Assembly: GCF_020531965.1 (NCBI RefSeq)
Contig: NZ_JAJAWH010000028.1
Coordinates: forward strand, 1 to 55,024
Direction: 5' to 3'
DNA: 55,024 nucleotides
Source: Pseudorhizobium xiangyangii
Lineage (GTDB): Bacteria; Pseudomonadota; Alphaproteobacteria; Rhizobiales; Rhizobiaceae
The notes under the pieces were generated by a model. The model was not told the origin of the DNA. It did no database searches and worked only from the letters and a program-made list of their open reading frames with translations. This document shows positions 24,370 to 33,834 of this stretch, in pieces. Position 1 is the first letter of the stretch. Each line of letters begins with the position of its first letter. A program made the translations under genes and the position numbers.

Positions 24370-26370
24370 ATGGGCAAGGCTTCTGCACGATGGAGAGATG
24401 TCGTCGACCGACTAGCTGAATCCCTTCGCGATCTCACCGTGCGTACACCGCGGGTTTGGAAACGCGTCTTGCTGATCGCATTTGATGTGGTTGCGCTCGC
24501 GTTGGCGCTTTGGGCAAGCTACGCGTTGCGCTTTGCCGTCTGGGTTCCGCGCATTACCCCCGATCGCGCCGTTCTCGCAATTCTCGCTCCGGCTGTCGCC
24601 ATCCCCGTTTTCATCCGCATGGGGCTTTATCGGGCCGTAATCCGCTACCTGCCGGAAGCAGCAATCTGGACGATCATCAAGGCCATGGTCATTGCGACGA
24701 TGATCTGGGTGCTGCTGATTTTCGTGATGGAGATGGCGGGTCAGGGGATCGTGCCGCGTTCCGTTCCCTTCTTCTATCTGGCGATAGGCACAGCCGTCGT
24801 CGGAGGCAGCCGGTTCATCGCCAAATGGATTTTGAGCAGCGGTACAGGCTTGCGCCGAGATGAGGAGCCAATCTTCATCTACGGTGCCGGCGCATCCGCC
24901 GTCCAACTGGCCGGAGCGCTTCAGGGGAACAGCAATCGCTACGTAATGGGCTTCATCGACGATGATCCTGTCCATCATGGCCGGGATATCGCGGGCTATC
25001 GGGTGTTTTCTCCGGAAATGCTCCCGACATTGACGGAACGATATGGAATCCGGGAAATCATTCTCTCCATGTCTTCAATTCCGGCGCAGTCCCGGCAGGC
25101 GGTCATAGCCAAAGTGACCGGTCTCGGTGTCCGGATCTGCAGCCTCCCCGACATTTCCGACCTCGTTGACGGGAAGTACATCGTCAATCAGATCAGAGAA
25201 ATCGATATCGACGAGCTTCTTGGCCGTTCCTTTGTTCCGCCTGACGCCGAGTTGCTGCGCGAGGTTCTGGAAGACCGCTCGATCATGGTCACTGGGGCGG
25301 GCGGATCGATCGGGTCTGAGCTGTGTCGGCTGGTTGTCCGGTGGAAACCGAAGCGGCTGGTTCTGTTCGAGGCCAATGAATATGCTCTCTACAAGATCGA
25401 GCAGGAGCTTTCGGCCCATGCCTGCGAGATCATCCCGGTTCTCGGATCCGTCCTCGACGCTCAGTGTGTTCGTCGCGCCATCAGGCAGTATGATGTCAAG
25501 GTCGTCTACCATGCGGCGGCGCATAAGCATGTGCCTCTGGTCGAAGCGAATGTGCTTGAAGGCATCCGCAACAACGTCTTTGGCACCTTGTCGGTTGCCA
25601 ATGTGGCCTTCGAGGAAGGCATCGAGAAATTCGTTCTGATTTCCTCGGACAAGGCCGTGCGTCCCACCAACGTCATGGGTGCGACAAAGCGCTGGGCTGA
25701 GCTGATCGTCCGGCACAAGGCCCTCAAAGCTCAGGAATTTGGTTCACGGCAGACATTCTGCGCCGTCCGCTTCGGCAATGTTATCGGCTCGAACGGATCT
25801 GTCGTGCCTCTCTTCAAAGGACAGATTGCAGCGGGCGGGCCTGTTACCGTCACCGATCCGGACATGACGCGGTATTTCATGTCTATTCCCGAGGCGGCAG
25901 AGCTGATCGTGCAAGCCAGTGCATTGTCGGTGGGAGGCGATATTTTTCTCCTCGACATGGGAGAGCCCGTTCGCATCGGGGATCTCGCTGAGAACATGAT
26001 CCGCCTGGCCGGGTTCAAGGTTCGCGGCGTGGACAGTCCTGACGAGGGCATCCCCGTGGAGGTCGTCGGAAAGCGGCCGGGGGAGAAGCTGTTCGAGGAG
26101 TTGTTCTACGATCGCGATAACGCCCTGCAAACCCGTCACGCAAAAATCCTGAGAGCCGATTCCTCCGCAGTCGCCAACTATCAGGTTGCAACTGCTCTGG
26201 AGGAGCTGGAAGGCGCTGTCTCAAGGGAAGACGAGCAAGCTGCAAAGTGCATTCTGTTCAACCTGATCTCATCGGGGCAGGAGGCTTTTGTGGCGGCAGG
26301 TGCTTCGAGTGCGGTAGGCACCTTACTCGAAGGCATGGCTCCGGACGCTAAAATTCTGTCTGAAGAGTAA
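24370..26370 (+). CDS. Membrane-bound nucleotide-sugar 4,6-dehydratase (CapD/WbpM/WreV family)
   Basis: About 666 residues. Four membrane helices (about residues 30-155) are followed by a first nucleotide-binding region (FIYGAGASAVQLAGAL) and the catalytic SDR domain (IMVTGAGGSIGSELCRLVV at about 300, YHAAAHKHVPLVE, LISSDKAVRPTNVMGATKRWAE with the Met-x3-Lys that replaces Tyr-x3-Lys). WbpM-type enzymes convert UDP-GlcNAc to the 4-keto-6-deoxy sugar. The ATG at 24370 has AGAAGG 7 bases upstream; a GTG at 24295 is an alternative adding 25 residues. It lies between the sugar transferase and manC genes. Confidence 0.88.
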   Translation: MGKASARWRDVVDRLAESLRDLTVRTPRVWKRVLLIAFDVVALALALWASYALRFAVWVPRITPDRAVLAILAPAVAIPVFIRMGLYRAVIRYLPEAAIWTIIKAMVIATMIWVLLIFVMEMAGQGIVPRSVPFFYLAIGTAVVGGSRFIAKWILSSGTGLRRDEEPIFIYGAGASAVQLAGALQGNSNRYVMGFIDDDPVHHGRDIAGYRVFSPEMLPTLTERYGIREIILSMSSIPAQSRQAVIAKVTGLGVRICSLPDISDLVDGKYIVNQIREIDIDELLGRSFVPPDAELLREVLEDRSIMVTGAGGSIGSELCRLVVRWKPKRLVLFEANEYALYKIEQELSAHACEIIPVLGSVLDAQCVRRAIRQYDVKVVYHAAAHKHVPLVEANVLEGIRNNVFGTLSVANVAFEEGIEKFVLISSDKAVRPTNVMGATKRWAELIVRHKALKAQEFGSRQTFCAVRFGNVIGSNGSVVPLFKGQIAAGGPVTVTDPDMTRYFMSIPEAAELIVQASALSVGGDIFLLDMGEPVRIGDLAENMIRLAGFKVRGVDSPDEGIPVEVVGKRPGEKLFEELFYDRDNALQTRHAKILRADSSAVANYQVATALEELEGAVSREDEQAAKCILFNLISSGQEAFVAAGASSAVGTLLEGMAPDAKILSEE

Positions 26371-26422
26371 CTGCGGTAGAAGCCGGTCAGTTTTGAACGC
26401 ATTGACATCAGTGAGAAGAACC

Positions 26423-27853
26423 ATGGTCGAAAAGAAAATAGTTCCTGTAATTATGGCTGGGGGAAAGGGCACGCGGCTTTGGCCACTGTCACGTGCCGCG
26501 GCACCCAAGCAGTTCATTGAATTGGTAGGAGACAAGTCGCTTTTCCAAACCACCCTTGAAAGGGTCTCAGACAAGACACTGTTTGAAGCCCCGATCGTGG
26601 TGACCAATGAGGAGTTCCGCTTTCTGGTATCGGAGCAGGCCCGTTCGCTGGGTATCGATCTCGCCGCTGTCGTGCTGGAACCTTTCGCCAAAAATACCGC
26701 TGCGGCCATCGCGGCGGCTGCCGCAGTTGCCCAGCCCATGTTTGGGGATGACGCAGTCCTGCAGGTACTCGCCTCCGATCACAAAATCGAAGCTGACAGC
26801 GTTTACTTCGACGCAATCCGGGCGGCCAGCGAGGCCGCAACTTCAGGAATGCTTGTAACGTTCGGCATCAAGCCTACCGAACCTGCCACGGGGTTTGGCT
26901 ATATCGAAGCCGGGGAAGCACTGAACGACAACGTCAGCCGCGTGCGCCGCTTCGTAGAGAAGCCAAACCACGATGCCGCTCTCGAAATGATCGGTGCTGG
27001 CGGGTTCTATTGGAACTCAGGGATATTCATGTTCCCGCTGGCCGGATTGCGGGCCGAACTTGAGCGGTTCAACCCGGCAGTCCTCGAAGCGGCGAACGAA
27101 GCAGTGGCACGGGCAGTCCGCGACCTGGATTTCATCCGCCTTGATCCCGAGGCATTTGCAAAGTCGCCGGATATTTCCATCGACTATGCGGTGATGGAAA
27201 AGACAGAAAATGCGGCGGTGGTGCCATCGTCCTTTGTCTGGTCCGACCTCGGCAGTTGGGATTCGGTCTGGAAGAACGGCAACATCGATGCAGACGGTAA
27301 CGTACTGAGCGAAAATACCACCGTTCTGGAAACCAGGAACTCGCTGGTGGTCAGCCGTGGCGCCCACGTTGCCGTTCACGGGCTGGAGAACGTCGCAGTT
27401 GTGGCAAGCGAGGACGCCGTCTATGTCGGCCACCTTGGCAACAGTCAGGATGTAGGAAAGCTCGTCAAGATCCTGTCCTCGGCGCCGATGACCTCCGGGC
27501 TGACCGAAAACCACCCGACTTGCTACCGTCCTTGGGGTGGCTACACCTCCATTCTCAACGGTGAACGTTTCCAGGTGAAGCGGATCTTCGTGACTCCGGG
27601 AAAGAAGCTGTCGCTACAGAAACATCATCACCGGTCCGAGCACTGGATCGTGGTGAAGGGCACCGCCGAGGTGACCGTGGGCGAGAATGTTCAGATGCTG
27701 CGGGAAAACGAGTCGGTCTACATTCCGCTCGGCGAGGTTCATCGTCTCGCAAACCCAGGGAAAATTCTGCTGGAGCTCATTGAGGTTCAAACCGGCTCCT
27801 ATCTTGGCGAGGATGATATCATCCGCATTAGTGACGAGTTCGGCAGAAGCTAG
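26423..27853 (+). CDS. manC: Bifunctional mannose-1-phosphate guanylyltransferase / mannose-6-phosphate isomerase
   Basis: A 476-residue type II enzyme. The N-terminal nucleotidyltransferase domain has VIMAGGKGTRLWPLSR (residues about 10-25), FVEKPN and FVWSDLGSWDSV; the C-terminal cupin isomerase domain (about 350-476) has RPWGGYTSIL, GKKLSLQKHHHRSEHW and PLGEVHRLANPG. It makes GDP-mannose, the precursor of mannose, rhamnose or fucose in surface glycans, and would use the product of the phosphomannomutase at 12.6 kb. The start at 26423 gives the usual short N-terminus. The symbols noeJ, cpsB and xanB are also used for it. Confidence 0.93.
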   Translation: MVEKKIVPVIMAGGKGTRLWPLSRAAAPKQFIELVGDKSLFQTTLERVSDKTLFEAPIVVTNEEFRFLVSEQARSLGIDLAAVVLEPFAKNTAAAIAAAAAVAQPMFGDDAVLQVLASDHKIEADSVYFDAIRAASEAATSGMLVTFGIKPTEPATGFGYIEAGEALNDNVSRVRRFVEKPNHDAALEMIGAGGFYWNSGIFMFPLAGLRAELERFNPAVLEAANEAVARAVRDLDFIRLDPEAFAKSPDISIDYAVMEKTENAAVVPSSFVWSDLGSWDSVWKNGNIDADGNVLSENTTVLETRNSLVVSRGAHVAVHGLENVAVVASEDAVYVGHLGNSQDVGKLVKILSSAPMTSGLTENHPTCYRPWGGYTSILNGERFQVKRIFVTPGKKLSLQKHHHRSEHWIVVKGTAEVTVGENVQMLRENESVYIPLGEVHRLANPGKILLELIEVQTGSYLGEDDIIRISDEFGRS

Positions 27854-27884
27854 AGCCGTATCTTTTCAGGGTGCCCGCGGAAAG

Positions 27885-27915
27885 GATTGCCTGCAATTTT
27901 CTTGCGCAGGCAATC
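27885..27915 (+). terminator. Hairpin terminator between manC and the convergent GT4 gene
   Basis: GATTGCCTGC at 27885-27894 pairs perfectly with GCAGGCAATC at 27906-27915. It lies 31 bases after manC and 37 before the convergent gene's stop, so it can serve both directions, although T-runs are short. Confidence 0.65.
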
Positions 27916-27952
27916 TATTCACACATGAGGCGTTACTCGGGAGCGGCAAGGC

Positions 27953-29080
27953 TCATCTGCCGGCGCCTTCCTTCTCCTGAAGAATGCGCCGATACAGGCT
28001 GGCGTAGGAATCTGCCATTCGTTGCGCGGTAAAGTTCTCGACGTAGCGCTGGCGGGCATTGCGCCCGAATTCCTGTGCGAGGGCATCGTCATCCATTAAA
28101 CGCAGCATCGCTGCGGCAAGTGCGTCCTTGTCGTTTGGCGGGATCACCAAGCCCGTGGAGCCGTGGAGATTGACGTAGCTGGTCCCTGTTCCGATCTCGC
28201 AGGAAATCATCGGCTTGCCGCGCATGGCAGCCTCCACCAGCGACAGTCCGAATGCCTCCGAGCGAAGGTGGGATGGAAAAACGAGACCAATGCTGAGGTC
28301 AAGGATCGCCATCTTGTCCTCATCGGGGAGGCTCCCCAGGAAATGCATGTTGTTGATGCCGCGACTTTGCGCCTCCTGTTGGAAGTTCCCTGCGTCGCCA
28401 TCTCCTATCATCACGATTTCGATGCCGTTCTTCTCCGCAGCGTCCATTAAGATGTGGATGCCTTTGTAGTAACGGAGAACGCCGACGAACAGAAAGAAAC
28501 GTGGAGGAAGCTTTGCTCTCCATTTTTCGCGCATGCTGTGCTCGACAGGCGCATAACTTGCCTCGTCAAGTCCAAGCGGGATAACCTCGACCTTTGATCG
28601 AAACTTCTGAAGCACGGGGCTTGATTGCAGGTAGTTTGGTGAGGTTGCGACGATACTGTCCATGTCGCCGAGAAAGCGGAACATCAGGGGTTCATAGAGG
28701 CGCAGGAGCGCCTTCTGTTTCACAATATCGGAATGGTACGTGACGATTGCGGGCTTCCGATTGCTTGTCACGAAGTGGACAACGTCCATCATTGGCCACG
28801 GAAAATGGAAGTGAACAATGTCGGCTTCACGGCTCAGTTGCTTGAAGCGGCTGAAGACGGCACGAGAAAACCCGGTCGACGCAAATTCAAAGTCGAGCTT
28901 GGCCTTGTGAGCAAAATGGTCCTCGAAGGCGATTGAATTTGCTTCGGGTGTCCTGCTGAGAGTCAGGACCTCCGATTGGATTCCGTGCTTTTGCACCCCT
29001 TTGGATATCGCGTGAATCGTGCGCTCGATTCCGCCGAACGTATCGGGCCAATATGTTTTGAAGAAGTGAAGGACTTTCAT
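27953..29080 (-). CDS. Glycosyltransferase family 4 (group 1)
   Basis: A 375-residue GT-B enzyme. The N-terminal acceptor domain starts MKVLHFFKTYWPDTFGGIER with the glycine loop GGIER; the C-terminal donor domain has FFLFVGVLRYYKGIHILMDAA, MIGDGDAGNF and SEAFGLSLVEAAMRGKPMI, containing the E-x7-E signature. Similar enzymes transfer mannose in O-chains, which agrees with the neighbouring manC gene, but the donor is not proven. It is convergent with the rest of the block, and beyond it lies non-coding or degenerate sequence up to tRNA-Gln. Confidence 0.88.
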   Translation of the reverse strand: MKVLHFFKTYWPDTFGGIERTIHAISKGVQKHGIQSEVLTLSRTPEANSIAFEDHFAHKAKLDFEFASTGFSRAVFSRFKQLSREADIVHFHFPWPMMDVVHFVTSNRKPAIVTYHSDIVKQKALLRLYEPLMFRFLGDMDSIVATSPNYLQSSPVLQKFRSKVEVIPLGLDEASYAPVEHSMREKWRAKLPPRFFLFVGVLRYYKGIHILMDAAEKNGIEIVMIGDGDAGNFQQEAQSRGINNMHFLGSLPDEDKMAILDLSIGLVFPSHLRSEAFGLSLVEAAMRGKPMISCEIGTGTSYVNLHGSTGLVIPPNDKDALAAAMLRLMDDDALAQEFGRNARQRYVENFTAQRMADSYASLYRRILQEKEGAGR

Positions 29081-29671
29081 GCTTCTCGCCTAAGCCAGAA
29101 AGAGAGGCGGCGCAATTGTTTGTGCCCATAGGGACGAGCATCATGGTAGCCAGCATTACTCCTATGGCCGCGAGTGCGTCCCGCTCCTGTTTAGCACAAG
29201 TGGCAGCCGTGCCGATGCGCCTCTGAGGGGCGTGCCAAGCGGCTGTTGAAGCCTATTGCTACAAAGACGATGTCTTCAAAGCCGGGAGCGCGACCAGCAA
29301 GATCATGGCCTCTGGGGAGATGGACGGTGCGACATGCACCGATGCTGACGATAGTAATACGCTCATGAAGACGGGCACCGGGCATGCGGTAACGGCAGAA
29401 GTAATGGGTAAGGTGAGTGATTAAGTAAAATAAGATGCTTGCGTCAGCAAGCGGGCCTGTCCGCCACAGGGGACGCCGATGTGAGGACCAATACCTCTTG
29501 AACCTTCGCCACAAGCTCAGGTGGCAGTGTGGCGATAAGGAAGCAATTAGGTTTTGCTTAGGCACCCTGCCGCGATGGCGGGCAAATCCACACCTATGAA
29601 GGTCACCTAGAATAGCGGCACCAGTAAGTTGATCTGGCTACAAGTGTTTTATTTATTGGGCTACTGAAGGT
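29081..29671. other. 591-base stretch without an intact gene, between the GT4 gene and tRNA-Gln
   Basis: No convincing full-length gene is seen on either strand. Composition is mixed and partly AT-rich near 29400-29440 and 29640-29660. It holds one interrupted open frame (29116-29424, listed separately). The right end directly abuts the 3' end of tRNA-Gln, a usual integration point, but I could not see a repeated copy of the tRNA end, an integrase or an IS end. Confidence 0.5.
29116..29424 (+). pseudogene. Possible remnant of a small exported protein, interrupted by TGA
   Basis: From a TTG at 29116 the frame reads LFVPIGTSIMVASITPMAA, resembling a signal peptide, meets a TGA at 29224-29226, then continues in the same frame as AVEAYCYKDDVFKAGSATSK, MDGATCTDADDSNTLMKTG, ending at TAA 29422. 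The second part has soluble-protein composition with two cysteines. A decayed small secreted protein is possible; chance is also possible. No family is recognised and no RBS is clear. Confidence 0.2.
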
Positions 29672-29745
29672 TGGCTGGGGAACCTGGATTCGAACCAAGA
29701 TTAACGGAGTCAGAGTCCGTCGTTCTACCGTTGAACTATTCCCCA
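29672..29745 (-). tRNA. tRNA-Gln (anticodon CTG), CCA encoded
   Basis: On the minus strand, acceptor TGGGGAA pairs with TTCCCCA with U1:A72 as usual for tRNA-Gln, the D-arm contains AGTTCAACGGTAGAAC, the anticodon arm is ACGGA-CTCTGAC-TCCGT with anticodon CTG, and the T-loop is TTCGAAT. The discriminator is G and CCA is encoded at 29672-29674. Confidence 0.96.
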
Positions 29746-29782
29746 AGGAATTGCGGCGCCGCAGCGTCGCTCGGTGTCGCGG

Positions 29783-29810
29783 CTTATAACCAAAGCGCCG
29801 CCGGATGCAA
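29783..29810 (-). promoter_or_regulatory. Promoter-like sequence for tRNA-Gln
   Basis: On the minus strand TTGCAT (29805-29810) and TATAAG (29783-29788) are spaced by 16 bases, with the -10-like element 37 bases before the tRNA 5' end. Confidence 0.45.
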
Positions 29811-29981
29811 ATACCTTTTGTGAAAAAAATTGCAGCCCGCATTGCAGTCGGGCCGGGGAGATCGGCAATGGCTAAAAAGCCGTTGGCGAAACCGGCTGCC
29901 GCTGTTATCTTCCGCCCAACGAAACAATAAACGTCAGCTGCATGCCCTCGAGGCCTTGCGCGGCGAGATGGACATAGAGTG

Positions 29982-31523
29982 ATGGACCCCGATAGCGGCG
30001 GAAAGCCGCCAGAAGGCGGGGCGTCGGTTGCAGGGCGCGGCGAGGGGAAATCCTCCCGTCGCCGCAAGGCGAAGCGGAACGGCAAGCACCGTAACGCGGC
30101 GCCTTCCTTGCATGGTGGACCAGTGGAGAGCACTGGCCCGACCGCGCGACCCGGTGCAGGCGACGTTGGCAACCCCACGCGAAAGCGCAAGCGCCGGCGT
30201 GCCCGGTCCGCCGTGGTGGCTAGCCCGTCGATCGAGACCCCAAAAAGCACGGCGGTTCCAGATGCCGGCGCCGGCGATGGCGTCGGGGCGACCGATGGCG
30301 GCAAGGCGCGCAAGCGCCGGAAGAAGAATCGCGGCGGGCGCGGCCCGCAAGGTCGTCCGCTTGCTCAGCCGCGGACCGAGCCGGCATTCAGCCCGCGCGC
30401 ATCCGCAATGGCTGCGCCGAGCACGGCAAGGTCGACTGGCGTGGCAGCGCCCAGACCGCAAGCGGAAGCGCCGCGTCAGCCATACCGCGAAGACCTTTAT
30501 GCGGCGCTCGACCTTGGTACCAACAATTGCCGGCTCCTCGTTGCACAGCCGACGCGGCCGGGGCAATTCCGCGTGGTTGATGCCTTCTCCCGGATCGTTC
30601 GGCTTGGCGAGGGGCTCGCGGCAAACCGCCGGTTGTCTACGGAGGCCATGGACCGGGCTATCGATGCCCTCAAGGTTTGCGCCATCAAGCTGTCGAACCG
30701 GCCCATCCGCAAGATGCGCCTGATCGCGACGGAAGCCTGCCGTTCGGCCGATAATGGCGAGGAATTCCTCGATCGCGTCGTTCGGGAAACGAGCCTCAAC
30801 CTTGAGATCATCGATCGGGAGACGGAGGCCCGGCTGGCGGTCTCCGGATGTTCCTCGCTTGTCGGGCGCGAAGCCCGCTCCATCGTGCTCTTCGATATCG
30901 GCGGTGGCTCGTCGGAAATCGCGGTCATCCGCATCGACGACAACCGCTCCAACCGCCTTGCAAACCACATCACCCATTGGACGTCACTGCCCGTCGGGGT
31001 CGTGACGCTGTCTGAACGCCACGGCGGACGTGATGTGACGCCGGACGTGTTTGCGGCCATGGTCGCGGAGGTGGAGGAGATGCTGCTCAAGTTCGAGTCC
31101 CCGGAGCTCGGCGAGCACTATCGCAGCGGCTCGGAAGGCTTCCATCTCATCGGCACGTCGGGCACCGTCACCACGCTTGCCGGGGTGCACCTGGATCTGC
31201 CGCGCTACGACCGCAGGAAGGTCGACGGCTTGTGGCTTTCCGATGCGGAAGTCTCGGCCATGCAGGCGAAACTCCTGTCCTGGGACTTTGCGGGTCGTGC
31301 CGCAAATCCCTGCATCGGCCCGGACCGAGCCGATCTCGTGCTGGCCGGATGCGCCATTCTCGAGGCCATCCGCAGACGCTGGCCGAGCCCGCGCATGCGC
31401 GTCGCCGACCGAGGCCTTCGGGAAGGAATACTCACCGACATGATGGCAGACGATGGCGCCTGGCGGCGCCTGCGCCACCGCCGGTCCGCCATGGAACGCG
31501 ATGAACAGGGAGCGCGCAGATGA
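29982..31523 (+). CDS. Ppx/GppA-family phosphatase with long basic N-terminal extension
   Basis: A 513-residue protein. Residues about 1-165 are disordered and rich in Arg, Lys, Gly and Pro, with clusters such as [26 protein letters not shown] and [12 protein letters not shown]. The Ppx/GppA domain follows: [17 protein letters not shown] (phosphate-1 motif), [31 protein letters not shown] and [13 protein letters not shown]. Such enzymes hydrolyse polyphosphate or pppGpp. The basic tail suggests binding to RNA or polyphosphate. The stop overlaps the rlmE start (ATGA), so translation is coupled to a 23S rRNA methyltransferase. ATG 29982 is chosen over the GTG immediately before it. Confidence 0.87.
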   Translation: MDPDSGGKPPEGGASVAGRGEGKSSRRRKAKRNGKHRNAAPSLHGGPVESTGPTARPGAGDVGNPTRKRKRRRARSAVVASPSIETPKSTAVPDAGAGDGVGATDGGKARKRRKKNRGGRGPQGRPLAQPRTEPAFSPRASAMAAPSTARSTGVAAPRPQAEAPRQPYREDLYAALDLGTNNCRLLVAQPTRPGQFRVVDAFSRIVRLGEGLAANRRLSTEAMDRAIDALKVCAIKLSNRPIRKMRLIATEACRSADNGEEFLDRVVRETSLNLEIIDRETEARLAVSGCSSLVGREARSIVLFDIGGGSSEIAVIRIDDNRSNRLANHITHWTSLPVGVVTLSERHGGRDVTPDVFAAMVAEVEEMLLKFESPELGEHYRSGSEGFHLIGTSGTVTTLAGVHLDLPRYDRRKVDGLWLSDAEVSAMQAKLLSWDFAGRAANPCIGPDRADLVLAGCAILEAIRRRWPSPRMRVADRGLREGILTDMMADDGAWRRLRHRRSAMERDEQGARR

Positions 31524-32245
31524 CGAAACCCCCCATCGCGGGAAATCGCACAGGCCGGAAACTCGGCCAGAAGGTCAAGAAGGGCAAGCTGAAGGCGTCC
31601 TCGCGGCGCTGGATCGAACGCCATATCAACGACCCCTACGTCCAGCGGGCAAAGCTTGAGGGATATCGGGCGCGGGCTGCCTTCAAGCTGCTCGAGATCG
31701 ACGAGAAGCATCAGATTCTGAAGGGTGCCCATCGCATTATCGATCTGGGTGCGGCACCGGGAAGCTGGTCGCAGATCGCTGCCAAGGTGACCGATTCGAC
31801 GGATGAGGACATCCGTGTGGCCGCCATCGACTTCCTCGAAATGGCGCCGCTGCCCGGCGTGAAGATCCTGCAACTGGACTTTCTGGATCCATCCGCTCCG
31901 CAGCTGCTGGTCGATGCGGTTGGCGGGAAGCCCGATCTGGTGATGTCCGACATGGCCGCACCGACCACCGGGCACCAGAAGACCGACCACCTGCGCACCA
32001 TGCACCTTTGCGAAGTCGCGGCACATTTCGCCGTCGAGGTGCTGCAGGAAGGCGGTCACTTCCTCGCCAAGACCTTCCAGGGCGGCACGGAGCGTGACCT
32101 GTTGAACATGCTGAAGCAGAACTTCCGGCAGGTCATCCATGTGAAGCCGGGTTCATCACGCGCCGAATCGGTCGAGATGTTCCTGCTTGCCAAGCATTTC
32201 AAAGGTCGGAAAGTGGAGCCTGCCGCGGAGACCGCAGAGGACTGA
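31520..32245 (+). CDS. rlmE: 23S rRNA (uridine-2'-O)-methyltransferase RlmE (FtsJ/RrmJ)
   Basis: A 241-residue FtsJ-type SAM methyltransferase. The SAM site is [20 protein letters not shown] (residues about 71-90), the K-D-K-E catalytic set is visible at [16 protein letters not shown] (Lys), [15 protein letters not shown] (Asp), [11 protein letters not shown] (Lys) and [10 protein letters not shown] (Glu). It methylates U2552 in the ribosomal A-loop. The first 30 residues are a basic tail ([16 protein letters not shown]) common in alphaproteobacteria. It overlaps the upstream Ppx-like gene by 4 bases and is convergent with the MFS gene, only one base apart. Confidence 0.95.
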   Translation: MTKPPIAGNRTGRKLGQKVKKGKLKASSRRWIERHINDPYVQRAKLEGYRARAAFKLLEIDEKHQILKGAHRIIDLGAAPGSWSQIAAKVTDSTDEDIRVAAIDFLEMAPLPGVKILQLDFLDPSAPQLLVDAVGGKPDLVMSDMAAPTTGHQKTDHLRTMHLCEVAAHFAVEVLQEGGHFLAKTFQGGTERDLLNMLKQNFRQVIHVKPGSSRAESVEMFLLAKHFKGRKVEPAAETAED

Positions 32246-32246
32246 T

Positions 32247-33647
32247 TTATTCTGCAGCGTCGGGCTCGCGCGCGATGCGGTGACCGGACGCCGCCGATCC
32301 CGCATGCCGGTCGAGCCTGAACAGCGGCACGACGGCGAAGAGCGATATCCCGCTGACGACGAAGAACGCCAGGTGGAAATCGGCGAGCTGCAGGTGTGAA
32401 CCGGACAGGACCGACGAGGCCTCCAGAATGAAGGCTGCAAACGCCACGCCAAGTGCGAGGCTTACCTGCTGCAGCACCGAGGAGATCGATGTTGCCTGGC
32501 TGGCCTGCGCGTTGTCGATTTCCGAGTAGCTCAAGGCATTGCCGCCGGTGAAGAAAAACGACCGGCAGAGCCCGGACATCACAAGGAACGCGATGATCAG
32601 CGCGTGTGACGTCTCCGGCGTGAAGAAGCCGTTGGCAGCGGTTGTCACAGCGCTGAGGAGCCCGGCCGCGATCAGCGTCACCTTGAAGCCGGTTGCCGCA
32701 AACACACGGCGGGCAATGAACTTTACCGTCAGCGCACCGATGGCGCTGGAAAAGGTGATCATGCCGGATTGGAAAGGGTTCAGCCCGAAGCCGATCTGCA
32801 GCATCAGCGGCATCAGGAAGGGAATGGCGCCCGTCGAGATGCGGAAGATCGTGCCGCTCGTCGTGGCCGCACGAAAGGCATCGTTCTTGAATATAGCGAG
32901 GCTGAGAATAGGCGAGCGATGACGTCGTGCATGCCGGACATAGAGTATGCCGCACAGGATGCCGGTCATGGTCACCGCGGCGCCGAAGGCCGGGGGAAGG
33001 GCCGGAAGGCTGACCACGGACAGGCCGAATACGGTGCCGGCAGCTGCCATGGAGGCGAGGAAATAGCCCAGCCAGTCGATCGGCGGCGGGCGTATGGCTT
33101 CGATATCGGGCAGATAGATGCTGGCGAGCCAGATGCCGAGAAGGCCTATCGGCACGTTGATGATGAAGATCCAGTGCCAGGTGAAGTACGTGGTGATGAA
33201 CCCGCCGATCGGTGGTCCGGTCAGCGGGCCGATCAGGGCAGGAATGGTCAGCAGCGCCATTGCGGAGACGAGATCTTTGCGATCCGTGGTCCGGAGCAGC
33301 ACAAGCCTTCCGACCGGCGTCATCATCGCGCCGCCCATGCCCTGCAGGAAGCGCGAAAGCACGAACTCCAGGAGTGAACTGGAGGCTGCGCAGCAGATCG
33401 ACCCGATGATGAAAACGAACAAGGCGAGGCGAAAGATCTTCTTTGCGCCGAATCGATCGGCCATCCAGCCGCTGATCGGAACGAAGATGGCCAGCGCCAC
33501 CATGTACGAGGTCAGTGCCAGCTTCAGCGTGATGGGTCCGACATCCAGATCGGCGGCAATTGCCGGCAGCGCGGTGGCAATGACGGTCGAATCCATCTGC
33601 TCCATGAACAGGGCGACGGCGAGGATCAGGGGAACTATGCGGTTCAT
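32247..33647 (-). CDS. MFS drug efflux transporter, DHA2 (EmrB/QacA) type
   Basis: A 466-residue protein with about 13-14 membrane helices. The start MNRIVPLILAVALFMEQMDSTVIATALPAIAADL carries the DHA2 motif D1 (membrane helix 1), GWMADRFGAKKIFR is motif A, and LTGPPIGGFITTYFTWHWIFIINVP (read with a break) is motif C plus the helix 5-6 region. It probably exports toxic compounds with proton antiport. No HlyD-type partner is adjacent, so it likely acts alone. The C-terminus is short and polar. Substrate unknown. Confidence 0.9.
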   Translation of the reverse strand: MNRIVPLILAVALFMEQMDSTVIATALPAIAADLDVGPITLKLALTSYMVALAIFVPISGWMADRFGAKKIFRLALFVFIIGSICCAASSSLLEFVLSRFLQGMGGAMMTPVGRLVLLRTTDRKDLVSAMALLTIPALIGPLTGPPIGGFITTYFTWHWIFIINVPIGLLGIWLASIYLPDIEAIRPPPIDWLGYFLASMAAAGTVFGLSVVSLPALPPAFGAAVTMTGILCGILYVRHARRHRSPILSLAIFKNDAFRAATTSGTIFRISTGAIPFLMPLMLQIGFGLNPFQSGMITFSSAIGALTVKFIARRVFAATGFKVTLIAAGLLSAVTTAANGFFTPETSHALIIAFLVMSGLCRSFFFTGGNALSYSEIDNAQASQATSISSVLQQVSLALGVAFAAFILEASSVLSGSHLQLADFHLAFFVVSGISLFAVVPLFRLDRHAGSAASGHRIAREPDAAE

Positions 33648-33834
33648 CGGTGGCCTATCGGCAGGCTGGACGAACCGTCTTTAGCCCCTAAGGTCGGATT
33701 TGCCAATCACCTCACGGGGTTAGGTCTGGCATCGCATCACGTCTGCGTGACACCGCTTTCCCTTGCGAGATCGCCTGTTATCTTGTGCGGCACCGGCAGG
33801 TTCAAGCCGGCTTTCACGTTCGAGGGAGATCACG

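Noticed and set aside
29191-29565. 124-residue minus-strand frame near tRNA-Gln.
   Set aside because: Composition (many His, Arg and Cys) is unlike a real rhizobial protein and no RBS is present; it appears to be a chance frame in degenerate DNA.
20260-29745. Complete genomic island with integrase and attachment sites at tRNA-Gln.
   Set aside because: No integrase, IS end or repeat of the tRNA end was found; only the position and degenerate flanks hint at it.
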